Positions 1-6,955 of a stretch of 64,000 bases of DNA are shown in pieces. The stretch covers positions 1-64,000 of the forward strand of contig NZ_SAYT01000005.1 of NCBI RefSeq assembly GCF_004296575.1, given 5' to 3'. Both the position numbers and the translations under genes were made by a program. Position 1 is the stretch's first letter. Each line of letters begins with the position of its first letter. A model generated the notes under the pieces. The model was not told where the DNA came from. It made no database searches and worked only from the letters and a program-made list of their open reading frames with translations. The DNA is from Dyella amyloliquefaciens. Its GTDB lineage: Bacteria > Pseudomonadota > Gammaproteobacteria > Xanthomonadales > Rhodanobacteraceae.

Positions 1-140
1 CGCGCGACTAGCCCATCATGGCCCAGCACCGCTATGCGGTGTGGTTGTCAGAGGCCGGATATACGTGTGCAGTCGACACGGACGCCAGAGCACGGGAGGC
101 TTGCAATGGGGAGGAGTCCATATACGGACATGACGGTCGA

Positions 141-707
141 CTATGAATAAGGTATGGACGCGACCGTCACGGTTACACCCCACCGGTCCTGACTCTCAAC
201 AGGAATGTCATGCTGTGCGATTGCACGGTTTAGGGCGGTAATCAATTGCCCAGGCATCTCCACCCGCGTATCCAACAGCAGCCGTCGTCTGCTCCAGAGA
301 GGAAAGCGGGATCTGACTTTGCCTATGACCTGAATCGCCTTGAATGTCTCGGGTACACCACGACCCTTTGAAACTTCTCGGACAGCAACAAGCCTAACGT
401 CGGACCATCTGGCGGCAGCCCAAGTGCTGCCGTAAGAACGCCTACAAACCTGGCTCGTATCCACACTAGTGTCGGAGAAGGCAACCAGGCTAAGGCACCA
501 GATATAGGTCCACACCAGGAACATCCCTGCGACAAGCAGGAATTCTTGGTTGAAGACGTCAGCGCCGTAATAGAACTGGCTGACAATGATGCAAAGAAAG
601 AAAGCGCTCGGCGCAAGACCGATCAGGCATGAAAGAAGAGTCAACCGGCGACCACCTGAGTGCTCGAAAGTCTGGCTTTCCGTTGTCGCGTCCATGGTCC
701 CCACCAT
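141..707 (-). CDS. Hypothetical membrane protein (two predicted TM segments)
   Basis: I do not recognise a family. The 188-residue product has two hydrophobic stretches near the N-terminus (about residues 23-45 and 53-77), followed by a soluble basic C-terminal half of about 110 residues that probably lies in the cytoplasm. The ATG at 707 is chosen because AAGGGG lies six bases ahead of it; a second in-frame ATG follows four codons later. The upstream side carries one copy of the GTCCGC/GCGGAC palindrome about 20 bases from the start. Base composition here is lower in G+C than in the flagellar region, which suggests acquired DNA. Function unknown. Confidence 0.55.
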   Translation of the reverse strand: MVGTMDATTESQTFEHSGGRRLTLLSCLIGLAPSAFFLCIIVSQFYYGADVFNQEFLLVAGMFLVWTYIWCLSLVAFSDTSVDTSQVCRRSYGSTWAAARWSDVRLVAVREVSKGRGVPETFKAIQVIGKVRSRFPLWSRRRLLLDTRVEMPGQLITALNRAIAQHDIPVESQDRWGVTVTVASIPYS

Positions 708-727
708 TGATGACCCCTTCCCTTAAT

Positions 728-751
728 GTCCGCCATGGGTCGAAAGCGGAC
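728..751 (-). repeat. Oriented palindromic repeat, copy 1
   Basis: Arms GTCCGC and GCGGAC flank a short loop containing GGGTCGAAA on the plus strand. On the minus strand it reads GGTCCGCTTTCGACCC, then three variable bases, then GCGGACAT. It lies just upstream of the 141-707 gene, and three further copies with the same orientation follow within 2.8 kb. Confidence 0.7.
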
Positions 752-892
752 CTTGCACCGCATGCTCCGGTCCCAGAATTCGATGGCGTTCCGCCAAAGA
801 CTCATCAAGTTCGCCACGGAACCTCTAAAACGTATTCCCATAATATGACCCGCAGGTGTACGCCGTGCAGCGGGGTGCATGGTTGAAGTCGA

Positions 893-2023
893 TCATTTCG
901 AGATTAGTTTGAGCTCGTAGCACGAAGGCGTGACGCCAGAATCAGGCTCGACAGAACGATGAGCGGCCCTCTGGATGCAGTCAAGCTCGCTGATTAGGAG
1001 TTGCGAACGTTTGAATCGTTTGTCGATAACCAACTTCACTTTATTCCAGCGCTGCTCGGCGACCGGGTATAGCGCTTGTAACCCGTTGCAGACTGGCGAT
1101 GCGTCCTGACGTAGACGGTGATCGGACTCACCATTCATGCATGGGGATCCATTAAACAAGCCTTCCAGCGAAAACCAGGTGTCGCGCTGATCGTCGCCTT
1201 GTCTATCCTGTATCTGCTCGACGAATTGTGCTTGCGAATAGTAGGCGTCGATCTGAAACGCAAGGATCGCCGCATCGGCTTTCTCCGAAGCGTCACCGGA
1301 AATAGCTTTCTTTTGTCGGGCGTACAACGCGCGCACTTTGCTCACAATGAGCTCCAGGTCATTCCCTTGGGATGCACTCAACCAGCGATCCGTGCTCTGT
1401 ACGTAGTTATCCACTCCATGTCTCAGCAAATCCGCTGAGGATGTCTGATAGGACGTCACCTCAGTCCGCCATGTTTTCTTGTACAACGATGTCTCCGCAT
1501 ATCTCGCCATGATCTGCTGATATGCATCTTCCGTCGTCAAGAAAAAGGTGCCGTGAGTTCTTCCCGCCACGTTGCGAGGCAACTTCCAAAAAAGTCTGAA
1601 GCCGATGGGGTCCATGTTGCCCTCAAGCTCCCGCATTCTGCTTTGCAGCGGTCCGTTCTGGACTTTCACGGTGAAGGGAGCTCTACCAGTGCTCTCGATG
1701 CTGAAGAGAGTCTCGGTCACGCGTTGCTTGCCAAGGACGCCCGTCATTTCGGAGGTTTCCCGAATGATGTCGCCAGAGGTATTCAGCCGCACAAGCTCGA
1801 TCGTCCCTTTGAACCTGTCTCCGCGCACCTCGCTAACGCGGAAAGCAAAAGCTTCGGGCTCTGAGCCGCGATCACTGGTCACATAGATCCCCGGAGTCAT
1901 GGTCATCACGGGTTCGGAGATTTGTTTGTTGGTGGTGGGAGGACCAGGTGCTTCCTCGGCGGCAACGTAAGCCCCCAAAAGAAACAGGGCTGCGGCAATG
2001 GTCCAGCGCACTGGCAGATTCAT
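893..2023 (-). CDS. Hypothetical secreted/periplasmic protein
   Basis: The product is about 376 residues with a clear N-terminal signal peptide (basic start, then a hydrophobic run ending near Ala-Ala-Glu-Glu at about residue 22). The mature part has no membrane segment. Its last ~100 residues carry four or more cysteines in two spaced pairs, consistent with disulfides in the periplasm. I do not recognise a domain. The ATG at 2023 is preferred over the TTG at 2041 because an AAGGA-like site lies just ahead of it. The gene is alone, with about 170 bases between its start and the next palindromic repeat. It may belong to the same acquired block as its neighbours. Confidence 0.6.
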   Translation of the reverse strand: MNLPVRWTIAAALFLLGAYVAAEEAPGPPTTNKQISEPVMTMTPGIYVTSDRGSEPEAFAFRVSEVRGDRFKGTIELVRLNTSGDIIRETSEMTGVLGKQRVTETLFSIESTGRAPFTVKVQNGPLQSRMRELEGNMDPIGFRLFWKLPRNVAGRTHGTFFLTTEDAYQQIMARYAETSLYKKTWRTEVTSYQTSSADLLRHGVDNYVQSTDRWLSASQGNDLELIVSKVRALYARQKKAISGDASEKADAAILAFQIDAYYSQAQFVEQIQDRQGDDQRDTWFSLEGLFNGSPCMNGESDHRLRQDASPVCNGLQALYPVAEQRWNKVKLVIDKRFKRSQLLISELDCIQRAAHRSVEPDSGVTPSCYELKLISK

Positions 2024-2196
2024 GGCAATCCTTGCGCTCAATTCCGGCGGTATCGAGATGGTGATATGAAGAAGACTCTGGAAGTGCCGTTACTCGGGCA
2101 CGGTTCGGAAACCTTGGAGCCTGGAGAGGACCGCGGAACGCCCCCCATGATGGCACCTTGGCATTTGATGAAAGTGGCGAAGCAGGGACATCTTCA

Positions 2197-2222
2197 GGTC
2201 CGCTTAGGGTCGAAAGCGGACC
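2197..2222 (-). repeat. Oriented palindromic repeat, copy 2
   Basis: This is the best-formed copy: the minus strand reads GGTCCGCTTTCGACCC, then TAA, then GCGGACC. It touches the TAG stop codon of the 2222-2464 gene, so the element begins exactly where that gene ends. Confidence 0.75.
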
Positions 2223-2464
2223 TAATCAATCTCTTTAAGCAAATTCCAGATACCCACCAGCAGCAGCGCTACTGCGCCGGACAGCATTGTCATGAATGTC
2301 CCGAATGATGATGAGCAGCCAAGTGATTTGCCCAGGCCACCACCCCCCGTGCGACAGCTAATACCGCTATCCGCGAGCATAGGAAGCCCATACAAATAGA
2401 ACACGAGCCCACCGGCGCCTAGCACTACCAAAGCCAAAATTCCAAAAACTATGGGGTGCCTCAT
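2222..2464 (-). CDS. Small hypothetical membrane protein (80 aa)
   Basis: The product has two hydrophobic helices (about residues 5-27 and 56-75) joined by a Gly- and Cys-containing loop, so it is probably a small inner-membrane hairpin protein. No family is recognised. The ATG at 2464 is the only good start. The gene is bracketed by two copies of the oriented palindrome: one at its stop codon and one about 43 bases upstream of its start. The layout suggests a discrete repeat-gene unit. Confidence 0.5.
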   Translation of the reverse strand: MRHPIVFGILALVVLGAGGLVFYLYGLPMLADSGISCRTGGGGLGKSLGCSSSFGTFMTMLSGAVALLLVGIWNLLKEID

Positions 2465-2506
2465 TCAGCGCGATCCTCATCACTCACGGAGTTCTTTCTC
2501 TCTGAT

Positions 2507-2530
2507 GTCCGCTCCGGTTCGAAAGCGGGC
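2507..2530 (-). repeat. Oriented palindromic repeat, copy 3
   Basis: A slightly diverged copy with the same orientation as the others; the minus strand reads GCCCGCTTTCGAACC, three bases, then GCGGACAT. It lies 4 bases after the stop codon of the 2535-2891 gene and about 43 bases ahead of the 2464 start codon. Confidence 0.65.
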
Positions 2531-2534
2531 CTTC

Positions 2535-2891
2535 CTAACGCGCCAAATGGACGATCCACTGGAGCCAATACCCGCAGTAAAACAGCAGCGCGAAGCCGAG
2601 AAGCCAGAGCAGACCCCACACTTTACGGGTCCGCAGCAAGTAATACGGGAGGTATGGCAACCAGAACAAGAACAATAGAAACCCGAACTCATAGGGCCGG
2701 TATATGTTCTTTCGCTCGCGGCAATCCAGATCCAACCAAAGTACGAGAAGCACCAGAAAAACTAGTGACCACGTCGCCTGAAATGGCAATCCCGCGAAGC
2801 GCCCAACGCTAAACAGCGCAGCTTCGTAGGCTCCGACCGCGAGAGAAAGTAGCGCCAGGATCAGAAGCAACACTTTGCTATTGAGTGCCAC
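2535..2891 (-). CDS. Hypothetical small multi-pass membrane protein
   Basis: With the GTG start at 2891 the product is about 118 residues and almost entirely hydrophobic, with four predicted membrane helices (roughly residues 5-24, 36-52, 66-84 and 92-112) separated by short charged loops. The GTG is chosen because AAGGGGG lies six bases ahead; the reading frame stays open up to 3020, so a longer form starting from TTG cannot be excluded. No family is recognised. It lies in the low-GC block between two copies of the oriented palindrome. Confidence 0.5.
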   Translation of the reverse strand: MALNSKVLLLILALLSLAVGAYEAALFSVGRFAGLPFQATWSLVFLVLLVLWLDLDCRERKNIYRPYEFGFLLFLFWLPYLPYYLLRTRKVWGLLWLLGFALLFYCGYWLQWIVHLAR

Positions 2892-3070
2892 AGCGCCCCC
2901 TTGCGCTGGTGGATTTTGGCGATGCAACCAGGTCCGAACGGAGTCAGTTGCGCCAAGCAATATGAACGGCAATGGCCCGATTGGCAATGTCGCTTCGGGT
3001 CGAGAACTGACACTCGGCAACCGAGGCCTTTCCAGAGATTCTTCGTGCGAGGGTCAACAAGCTTGCTCGG

Positions 3071-3415
3071 TCAGTACATCGAAACGTGTTTATCGATGCT
3101 GAAACCACAAGACTTGCAGGGCGGCGTGCGATCCGGGTGCTTCAGGAGGCTCGCCACGGTGTGATAGCGGCCATTGCACTGAGGACATGGCGAACGCAGG
3201 AAAGGTAACGCCAAGGGCAAAAAGATCGCCGGGGCCGCTATTCGCATGGTCCAACGTACGACCTCCGGAAACTCTGTGTAGTAGCGGGCCGACCACAGGA
3301 GGCCAATCGCTGCGACGAATCCACCAACTGCCAGATTTCTTTTACGCCTCATGCTCTCCAATGCGGCGCGCATACGGCGACGTTCGCGCTGCGGGTCGCT
3401 ATTCCCCGTTTCCAT
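3071..3415 (-). CDS. Hypothetical membrane protein with C-terminal zinc-ribbon-like motif
   Basis: The product is 114 residues. It has a basic N-terminus, two membrane helices (about residues 29-45 and 58-75), then a cytoplasmic tail carrying CPQC and, about 23 residues later, CKSC. This four-cysteine pattern is typical of a zinc ribbon. The ATG at 3415 is chosen because AAGGGGAG lies about seven bases ahead; the open frame extends further upstream without a ribosome site. A palindrome copy sits about 45 bases upstream. No homologous family is recognised; metal binding is inference from the cysteine spacing. Confidence 0.55.
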   Translation of the reverse strand: METGNSDPQRERRRMRAALESMRRKRNLAVGGFVAAIGLLWSARYYTEFPEVVRWTMRIAAPAIFLPLALPFLRSPCPQCNGRYHTVASLLKHPDRTPPCKSCGFSIDKHVSMY

Positions 3416-3459
3416 TTCCACTCCCCTTATGGAGCCTCCCCCGAGGCCATGCTGATTAT

Positions 3460-3483
3460 GTGCGCTTTGGGTCGAAAGCGGAC
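3460..3483 (-). repeat. Oriented palindromic repeat, copy 4
   Basis: The minus strand reads GGTCCGCTTTCGACCC, AAA, then GCGCACAT, with one mismatch in the second arm. It is upstream of the 3071-3415 gene, in the same orientation as the other three copies. Confidence 0.65.
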
Positions 3484-3626
3484 CGTGCTGCAATATAGCC
3501 GGCAGTGCTCGCCAGTAGCGGGCTACTCGCAAGGTCCCAAGCGCCGTGACCTTCACGACTCGGGCGCCCCAGCCCACGTTACGAGGGATTGCTCGCTGTG
3601 GCGGCGAATACGGCTTGAGGCCTGGC

Positions 3627-3980
3627 TTAGCCCTGCGCCCCCTTGTCTTCAGACGGTGGTTGGAGGGGCGACAGCGCCTGGCGATCGGCGGAGGCCCGTT
3701 GAGCTTCGCGGGCCAGGTCGTAGCGGGCCTGCAGCACCAGCCAATAGAGCGGAGACGTGTCCAGCACGAGGGCTAGCCGTATGGCATGCCGGGGAGTCAC
3801 GGGGCGGGCGTCGGTGAGGAACTCCCTGAGATGGGGTGCCCGGATACCTGTACGGCGGGCGAGCTGTTGGTGATTCAGCGTTGCCGGAAGCATGTAGTCG
3901 AGCAGCAGCACTTCGCCGGGGGAGCGCAGATGCTGTGATGGATCCACGTCCAGGTGCGGAGAGAGTCGGATCAGTTCCAT
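3627..3980 (-). CDS. HigA/VapI-type helix-turn-helix antitoxin-like protein (solitary)
   Basis: The 117-residue product matches the HigA family: SPGEVLLLDYMLP near residue 20, a helix-turn-helix around residues 35-60 (QLARRTGIRAPHLREFL), and the characteristic WLVLQARYDL at about residues 80-90. HigA proteins normally neutralise a HigB mRNA interferase and repress their own operon. No HigB-like gene can be seen on either side, so it may be an orphan antitoxin or a stand-alone regulator. The ATG at 3980 is preceded by AAGGAAGGG. A longer open frame to 4049 lacks a ribosome site. The C-terminal ~25 residues are a polar extension of unknown role. Confidence 0.75.
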   Translation of the reverse strand: MELIRLSPHLDVDPSQHLRSPGEVLLLDYMLPATLNHQQLARRTGIRAPHLREFLTDARPVTPRHAIRLALVLDTSPLYWLVLQARYDLAREAQRASADRQALSPLQPPSEDKGAQG

Positions 3981-4120
3981 GGGGTTCCCTTCCTTGTCAG
4001 GCACGACTGCAGAACAGGCGGGCGCTTGCAGCCCTCCGTGTCGGTGCATGCCTGGTGGCTACGTCAGTGATCGCCAGAGAGCGGCGCATCGCCGTGTCGG
4101 CCGATGCGCCGCGCGGGCGA

Positions 4121-4465
4121 TCATCGAACTCGTGGCGTGTTCACTCGTGAGTCGTGACCGAGCCGGCTGGCGTATTGCTGGAGGCAGCGGATGGCGGTGC
4201 CAAGGCTCGCCGTGACGGCCGTGGGAAGCGGCCATTCCAGCGGCCTGCCGGGGAATCCGCGTGCCTGCGCGTCGCGACAGTGCTCGCTGTCATGACGCAA
4301 TCGCGTGAGCGCGAGTACCGCCAGGGCGATGTCACTGCGCGTGCTGGAGCGGAGAGTTTCCGGCCACGTCACACGTGTGCGTGACGCTTCGCCAGAGGAT
4401 GGAGTGAGGGTGCCGCCAGGGGGAACGAACGGGCGAATGCGTCCCGTATGATCGTGGGTAGCCAT
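4121..4465 (-). CDS. Hypothetical protein (doubtful)
   Basis: The 114-residue product has a polar N-terminal third and a helical C-terminal part rich in Leu, Arg and His. No family is recognised. Support for coding is the ATG at 4465 with GGAG seven bases upstream, and its position directly upstream of the HigA-like gene on the same strand, though 140 bases lie between them. Several other frames are open here, so it may be spurious. Confidence 0.35.
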   Translation of the reverse strand: MATHDHTGRIRPFVPPGGTLTPSSGEASRTRVTWPETLRSSTRSDIALAVLALTRLRHDSEHCRDAQARGFPGRPLEWPLPTAVTASLGTAIRCLQQYASRLGHDSRVNTPRVR

Positions 4466-5171
4466 GATCAACTCCGAGTCAGTTGGTGATGGTTAGCGGG
4501 CCGTGGGTGTTCGCTGCACTCACGGCTCGCGCCTCATGACTTCGTCGTCATGGTCATTCGCGAGGCCCGGCTAAAAGACAGCGCGAATGACGGCCTGACC
4601 CTAACAAGCAGGCTGCACACCGTCTGTCAGGGTTGGGTGAGATGGGTGTCGGGCTGGCTGAGGGCGAGCGTGACGGCGCCGGGCGAACCGGATGTCGGCG
4701 CGCCTCTCAGGGGAGACCGAGAGATCAACTTGCCCTGTCAGGAAAAGCGCACCGCAATCCGTGTTTGGTTCCGACTTGAATCGGAAGCCGACACGGCAAT
4801 GAGACGGTTCGCTGTGCTGCGAATTTCGATCTGGAAACAACCGTCATTGCGTGAGTAGTCAACTACTCACCGGCCAAGAACGTCATTGCGCCTATTTCTG
4901 AGGACTAAGAGCCAAGATTGCGCAAGGCGGAATGCTGGATACGCGCAAGGAAGGCGGGAGAACACCGCCTCTTCCCTGTCCCTGATGCGCAGGTGCCGTG
5001 AGGACGTGATGGCCATGCATGACATCGACGTCACGCACCGATGCTCATCGACATCATCGATCCATGATGTTCGAGCATCACCCAAGCGTGACCGTGAGAG
5101 ATGCTGGATTCGTCATGGGTCGGAAGCACACTCGTCGCGGCCGAACCCGACCTCATCGCCGGGCCACGCTT
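4466..5171. other. About 700 bases without a convincing gene
   Basis: Open frames here (for example 4550-4858 plus) have no ribosome site and no recognisable protein. The stretch contains several small inverted repeats: CATGAC/GTCATG at 4535-4552, TTCCGA/TCGGAA at 4769-4786, and a perfect dyad at 4851-4870. A weak remnant resembling the GGGTCGAAAGC palindrome core is seen near 5116-5126. Confidence 0.5.
4851..4870. promoter_or_regulatory. Perfect 9-bp dyad flanked by direct repeats (candidate operator)
   Basis: GTGAGTAGT and its exact complement ACTACTCAC are separated by two bases, giving a 20-base operator-like palindrome. The ten-base sequence CGTCATTGCG occurs on both sides, at 4842-4851 and 4881-4890. 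No adjacent gene start is obvious; the nearest gene downstream on the minus strand starts at 4465. Confidence 0.4.
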
Positions 5172-5732
5172 TCAATAGATCCCCGGGATAAGGCGCTTGG
5201 TGCGTGACGCGTATTGCGAAAACGCCTCGCCGAATGCGGCTTCGAGCGCTGCGTCTTCTTCCTTGATCCGGTAGAGATACAGGCAAGTCATCAGGCTCGT
5301 CATCACCAGCACGCTCAGCCAGTTTCCCAGTGCCAGCGCGAAGCCAAGGAAGGCCATCATGGCGCCCAGATAACTGGGATGGCGCACGTGGGCGTATAGC
5401 CCTTCTTCCCTGAGTTGATGGTCGCTACGGATCGCCACGTTCGGCGTGTGGAAACGGCCCAGCTGGGCGATGGCAAGCGACCTCACGCTGATGCCCATCC
5501 CCAGGACGACCAGGCCCACCGCCTGCAGCGCCACTGAGTGCAAAGCGCCCATGGCTCCATAGGACAGCGCGATGCTGAGCGCGTAGACCACCGGCCCTCC
5601 GAACATCAGCGCCTTCAGTGAAGACTGGTCCCGGTTTTCCGCAGCGCCCGTCTTGAGGCGAAAGACCACGATTGCGTCGATCGTCAGCCACACGAAGAAG
5701 ACGACGAGAGCGATGTTGCGCACTGTGTTCAT
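5172..5732 (-). CDS. Isoprenylcysteine carboxyl methyltransferase-family membrane protein
   Basis: The 186-residue integral membrane protein has about five hydrophobic helices. Its C-terminal half contains the ICMT/PEMT-like signature: RHPSYLG near residue 118, then an acidic stretch with KEEDAALEAAFGEAFSQY and a closing RLIPGIY. Bacterial members are S-adenosylmethionine-dependent methyltransferases of uncertain substrate (isoprenoid, lipid or small molecule). The ATG at 5732 fits the family length. The gene stands alone, 150 bases from the modE stop codon, so it could be cotranscribed with modE, but nothing shows this. The substrate cannot be told from the sequence. Confidence 0.8.
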   Translation of the reverse strand: MNTVRNIALVVFFVWLTIDAIVVFRLKTGAAENRDQSSLKALMFGGPVVYALSIALSYGAMGALHSVALQAVGLVVLGMGISVRSLAIAQLGRFHTPNVAIRSDHQLREEGLYAHVRHPSYLGAMMAFLGFALALGNWLSVLVMTSLMTCLYLYRIKEEDAALEAAFGEAFSQYASRTKRLIPGIY

Positions 5733-5882
5733 GTCGTTTCAGCCTCCCGCGGTTCGGCAAGCGCCATGCCACCAACGCATCCACAGACGTCACGGCCCGG
5801 TCGTTCGGTGCAACACGCTGCCGGGTCATCCAGCCCCCGGACATCGGTGCTGCCGACCCATCTGGCCACGGCATGCGCAGCA

Positions 5883-6680
5883 CTATACGTCGAACGTACC
5901 CACGATGATGCTGGATGCCTTGACGATGGCCACGACGGTCGTGCCTTCGCTCAACGCCAGGGCGTCCAGGCTCCCGTTGGTGATGACGGAAACGATGACG
6001 TTGCCGCCCTCCAGTTCCACGCCGATTTCGGCGTTCACGGCGCCACGCTTGATGTAGGAGACCCGCCCCTTCAACTGGTTGCGGGCGGAGAGGCGCATGG
6101 AGTCGTCGGGCAGGCCGATGATCACGGAGGACGCCTTGATCAGGGCAAAGGCGCTCTTGCCGGGTACCAGCCCCAGGTTGTGGGTGCTTTCGTGGGTCAC
6201 GGTGGCGATCAACTGCTGCCCGCCCTGGATATCCAGCTGGATGACATCGTTGACGGCGCCGCTGTTGATGGCAGCCACGGTGCCGGCCAATTGGTTGCGC
6301 GCACTCGTCTTCATCATGAAACGCCTCACCAGTTCGATGTCGGAGAGCGGGTTGTCGGCAATGCTGCTGAGTTGTTTCAGGAACTGCTGGTGGACGGCTT
6401 CCATGTGCTGGAAGACCTCGATCAACTGACGGGCACGTGGCGTCAGTACCGCGCCACCGCCGCTGCGTCCGCCGACGGCCCGTAGCACGAGCGGCTCGCC
6501 GGCAAGGTTGTTCATGGCGTCAACCGCCTCCCAGGCGCCCTTGTAGCTCATGCCTACTTCGCGGGCGGCCGCCGCGATGGAGCCGGACTCGCCGATCTTC
6601 ATCAGCAACTGGATACGGTCGTGGCCGCCAAAATTGCGGCCATTGGCCTCGAGGCCGAGGGTACCCTTGATGGAAAGCAT
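5883..6680 (-). CDS. modE: Molybdate-responsive transcriptional regulator ModE
   Basis: The 265-residue product is almost the length of E. coli ModE. An N-terminal winged helix (LysR-like) with GSIAAAAREVGMSYKGAW at about residues 33-50 is followed by two molybdate-binding Mop domains. These begin with near-identical SARNQLAGTV and SARNQLKGRV segments and each has a GAVN turn. ModE dimers bind molybdate or tungstate and then repress or activate target operons. The ATG at 6680 has AAGGAG nine bases ahead; a GTG at 6701 overlaps that site. The gene follows the TonB receptor by 275 bases on the same strand. A matching operator lies ahead of the first gene of that operon, which makes autoregulation of the whole unit likely. 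Confidence 0.93.
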   Translation of the reverse strand: MLSIKGTLGLEANGRNFGGHDRIQLLMKIGESGSIAAAAREVGMSYKGAWEAVDAMNNLAGEPLVLRAVGGRSGGGAVLTPRARQLIEVFQHMEAVHQQFLKQLSSIADNPLSDIELVRRFMMKTSARNQLAGTVAAINSGAVNDVIQLDIQGGQQLIATVTHESTHNLGLVPGKSAFALIKASSVIIGLPDDSMRLSARNQLKGRVSYIKRGAVNAEIGVELEGGNVIVSVITNGSLDALALSEGTTVVAIVKASSIIVGTFDV

Positions 6681-6955
6681 CGAACTGGGCTCCTTGTGCA
6701 CGGTAACCAGCGCAGTTGGACGCCAGTACCCGAGGCCGGTGAATCGTCACGACTTCACCGCACCGCCACCGTCCCTTGCCGAGCGCCATGCTTCAGCGAC
6801 TCGGCAGCAACTGCGGCGGTCGTCTCGGGTTGATCGATGAATGGCCCATGGCCATCCGGATCGGACCAACGCCCCACGGAAGCCATCAGGCCGGCACCTG
6901 CCAGGGCACGGTCAAACGGACAGAGTCATCATGACGTTGAAAACTTATACGAGCC

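Noticed and set aside
728-3483. Interpretation of the palindrome array as an integron
   Set aside because: No attC-type core sites (GTTRRRY) and no integrase gene are seen; the 26-base palindromes are too short for attC sites.
4550-4858. A 102-codon frame on the plus strand
   Set aside because: No ribosome site and no homologous pattern; several competing frames are open in this gene-free stretch.
5111-5131. A possible fifth copy of the GTCCGC/GCGGAC palindrome
   Set aside because: Only the GGGTCG-like core and AAGC are recognisable; both arms are lost, so it cannot be separated from chance.
6920-6955. A possible second ModE box ahead of modE (GTATAAGTTTTCAAC on the minus strand)
   Set aside because: Only one half-site is recognisable and the spacing is wrong, so I do not call it an operator.
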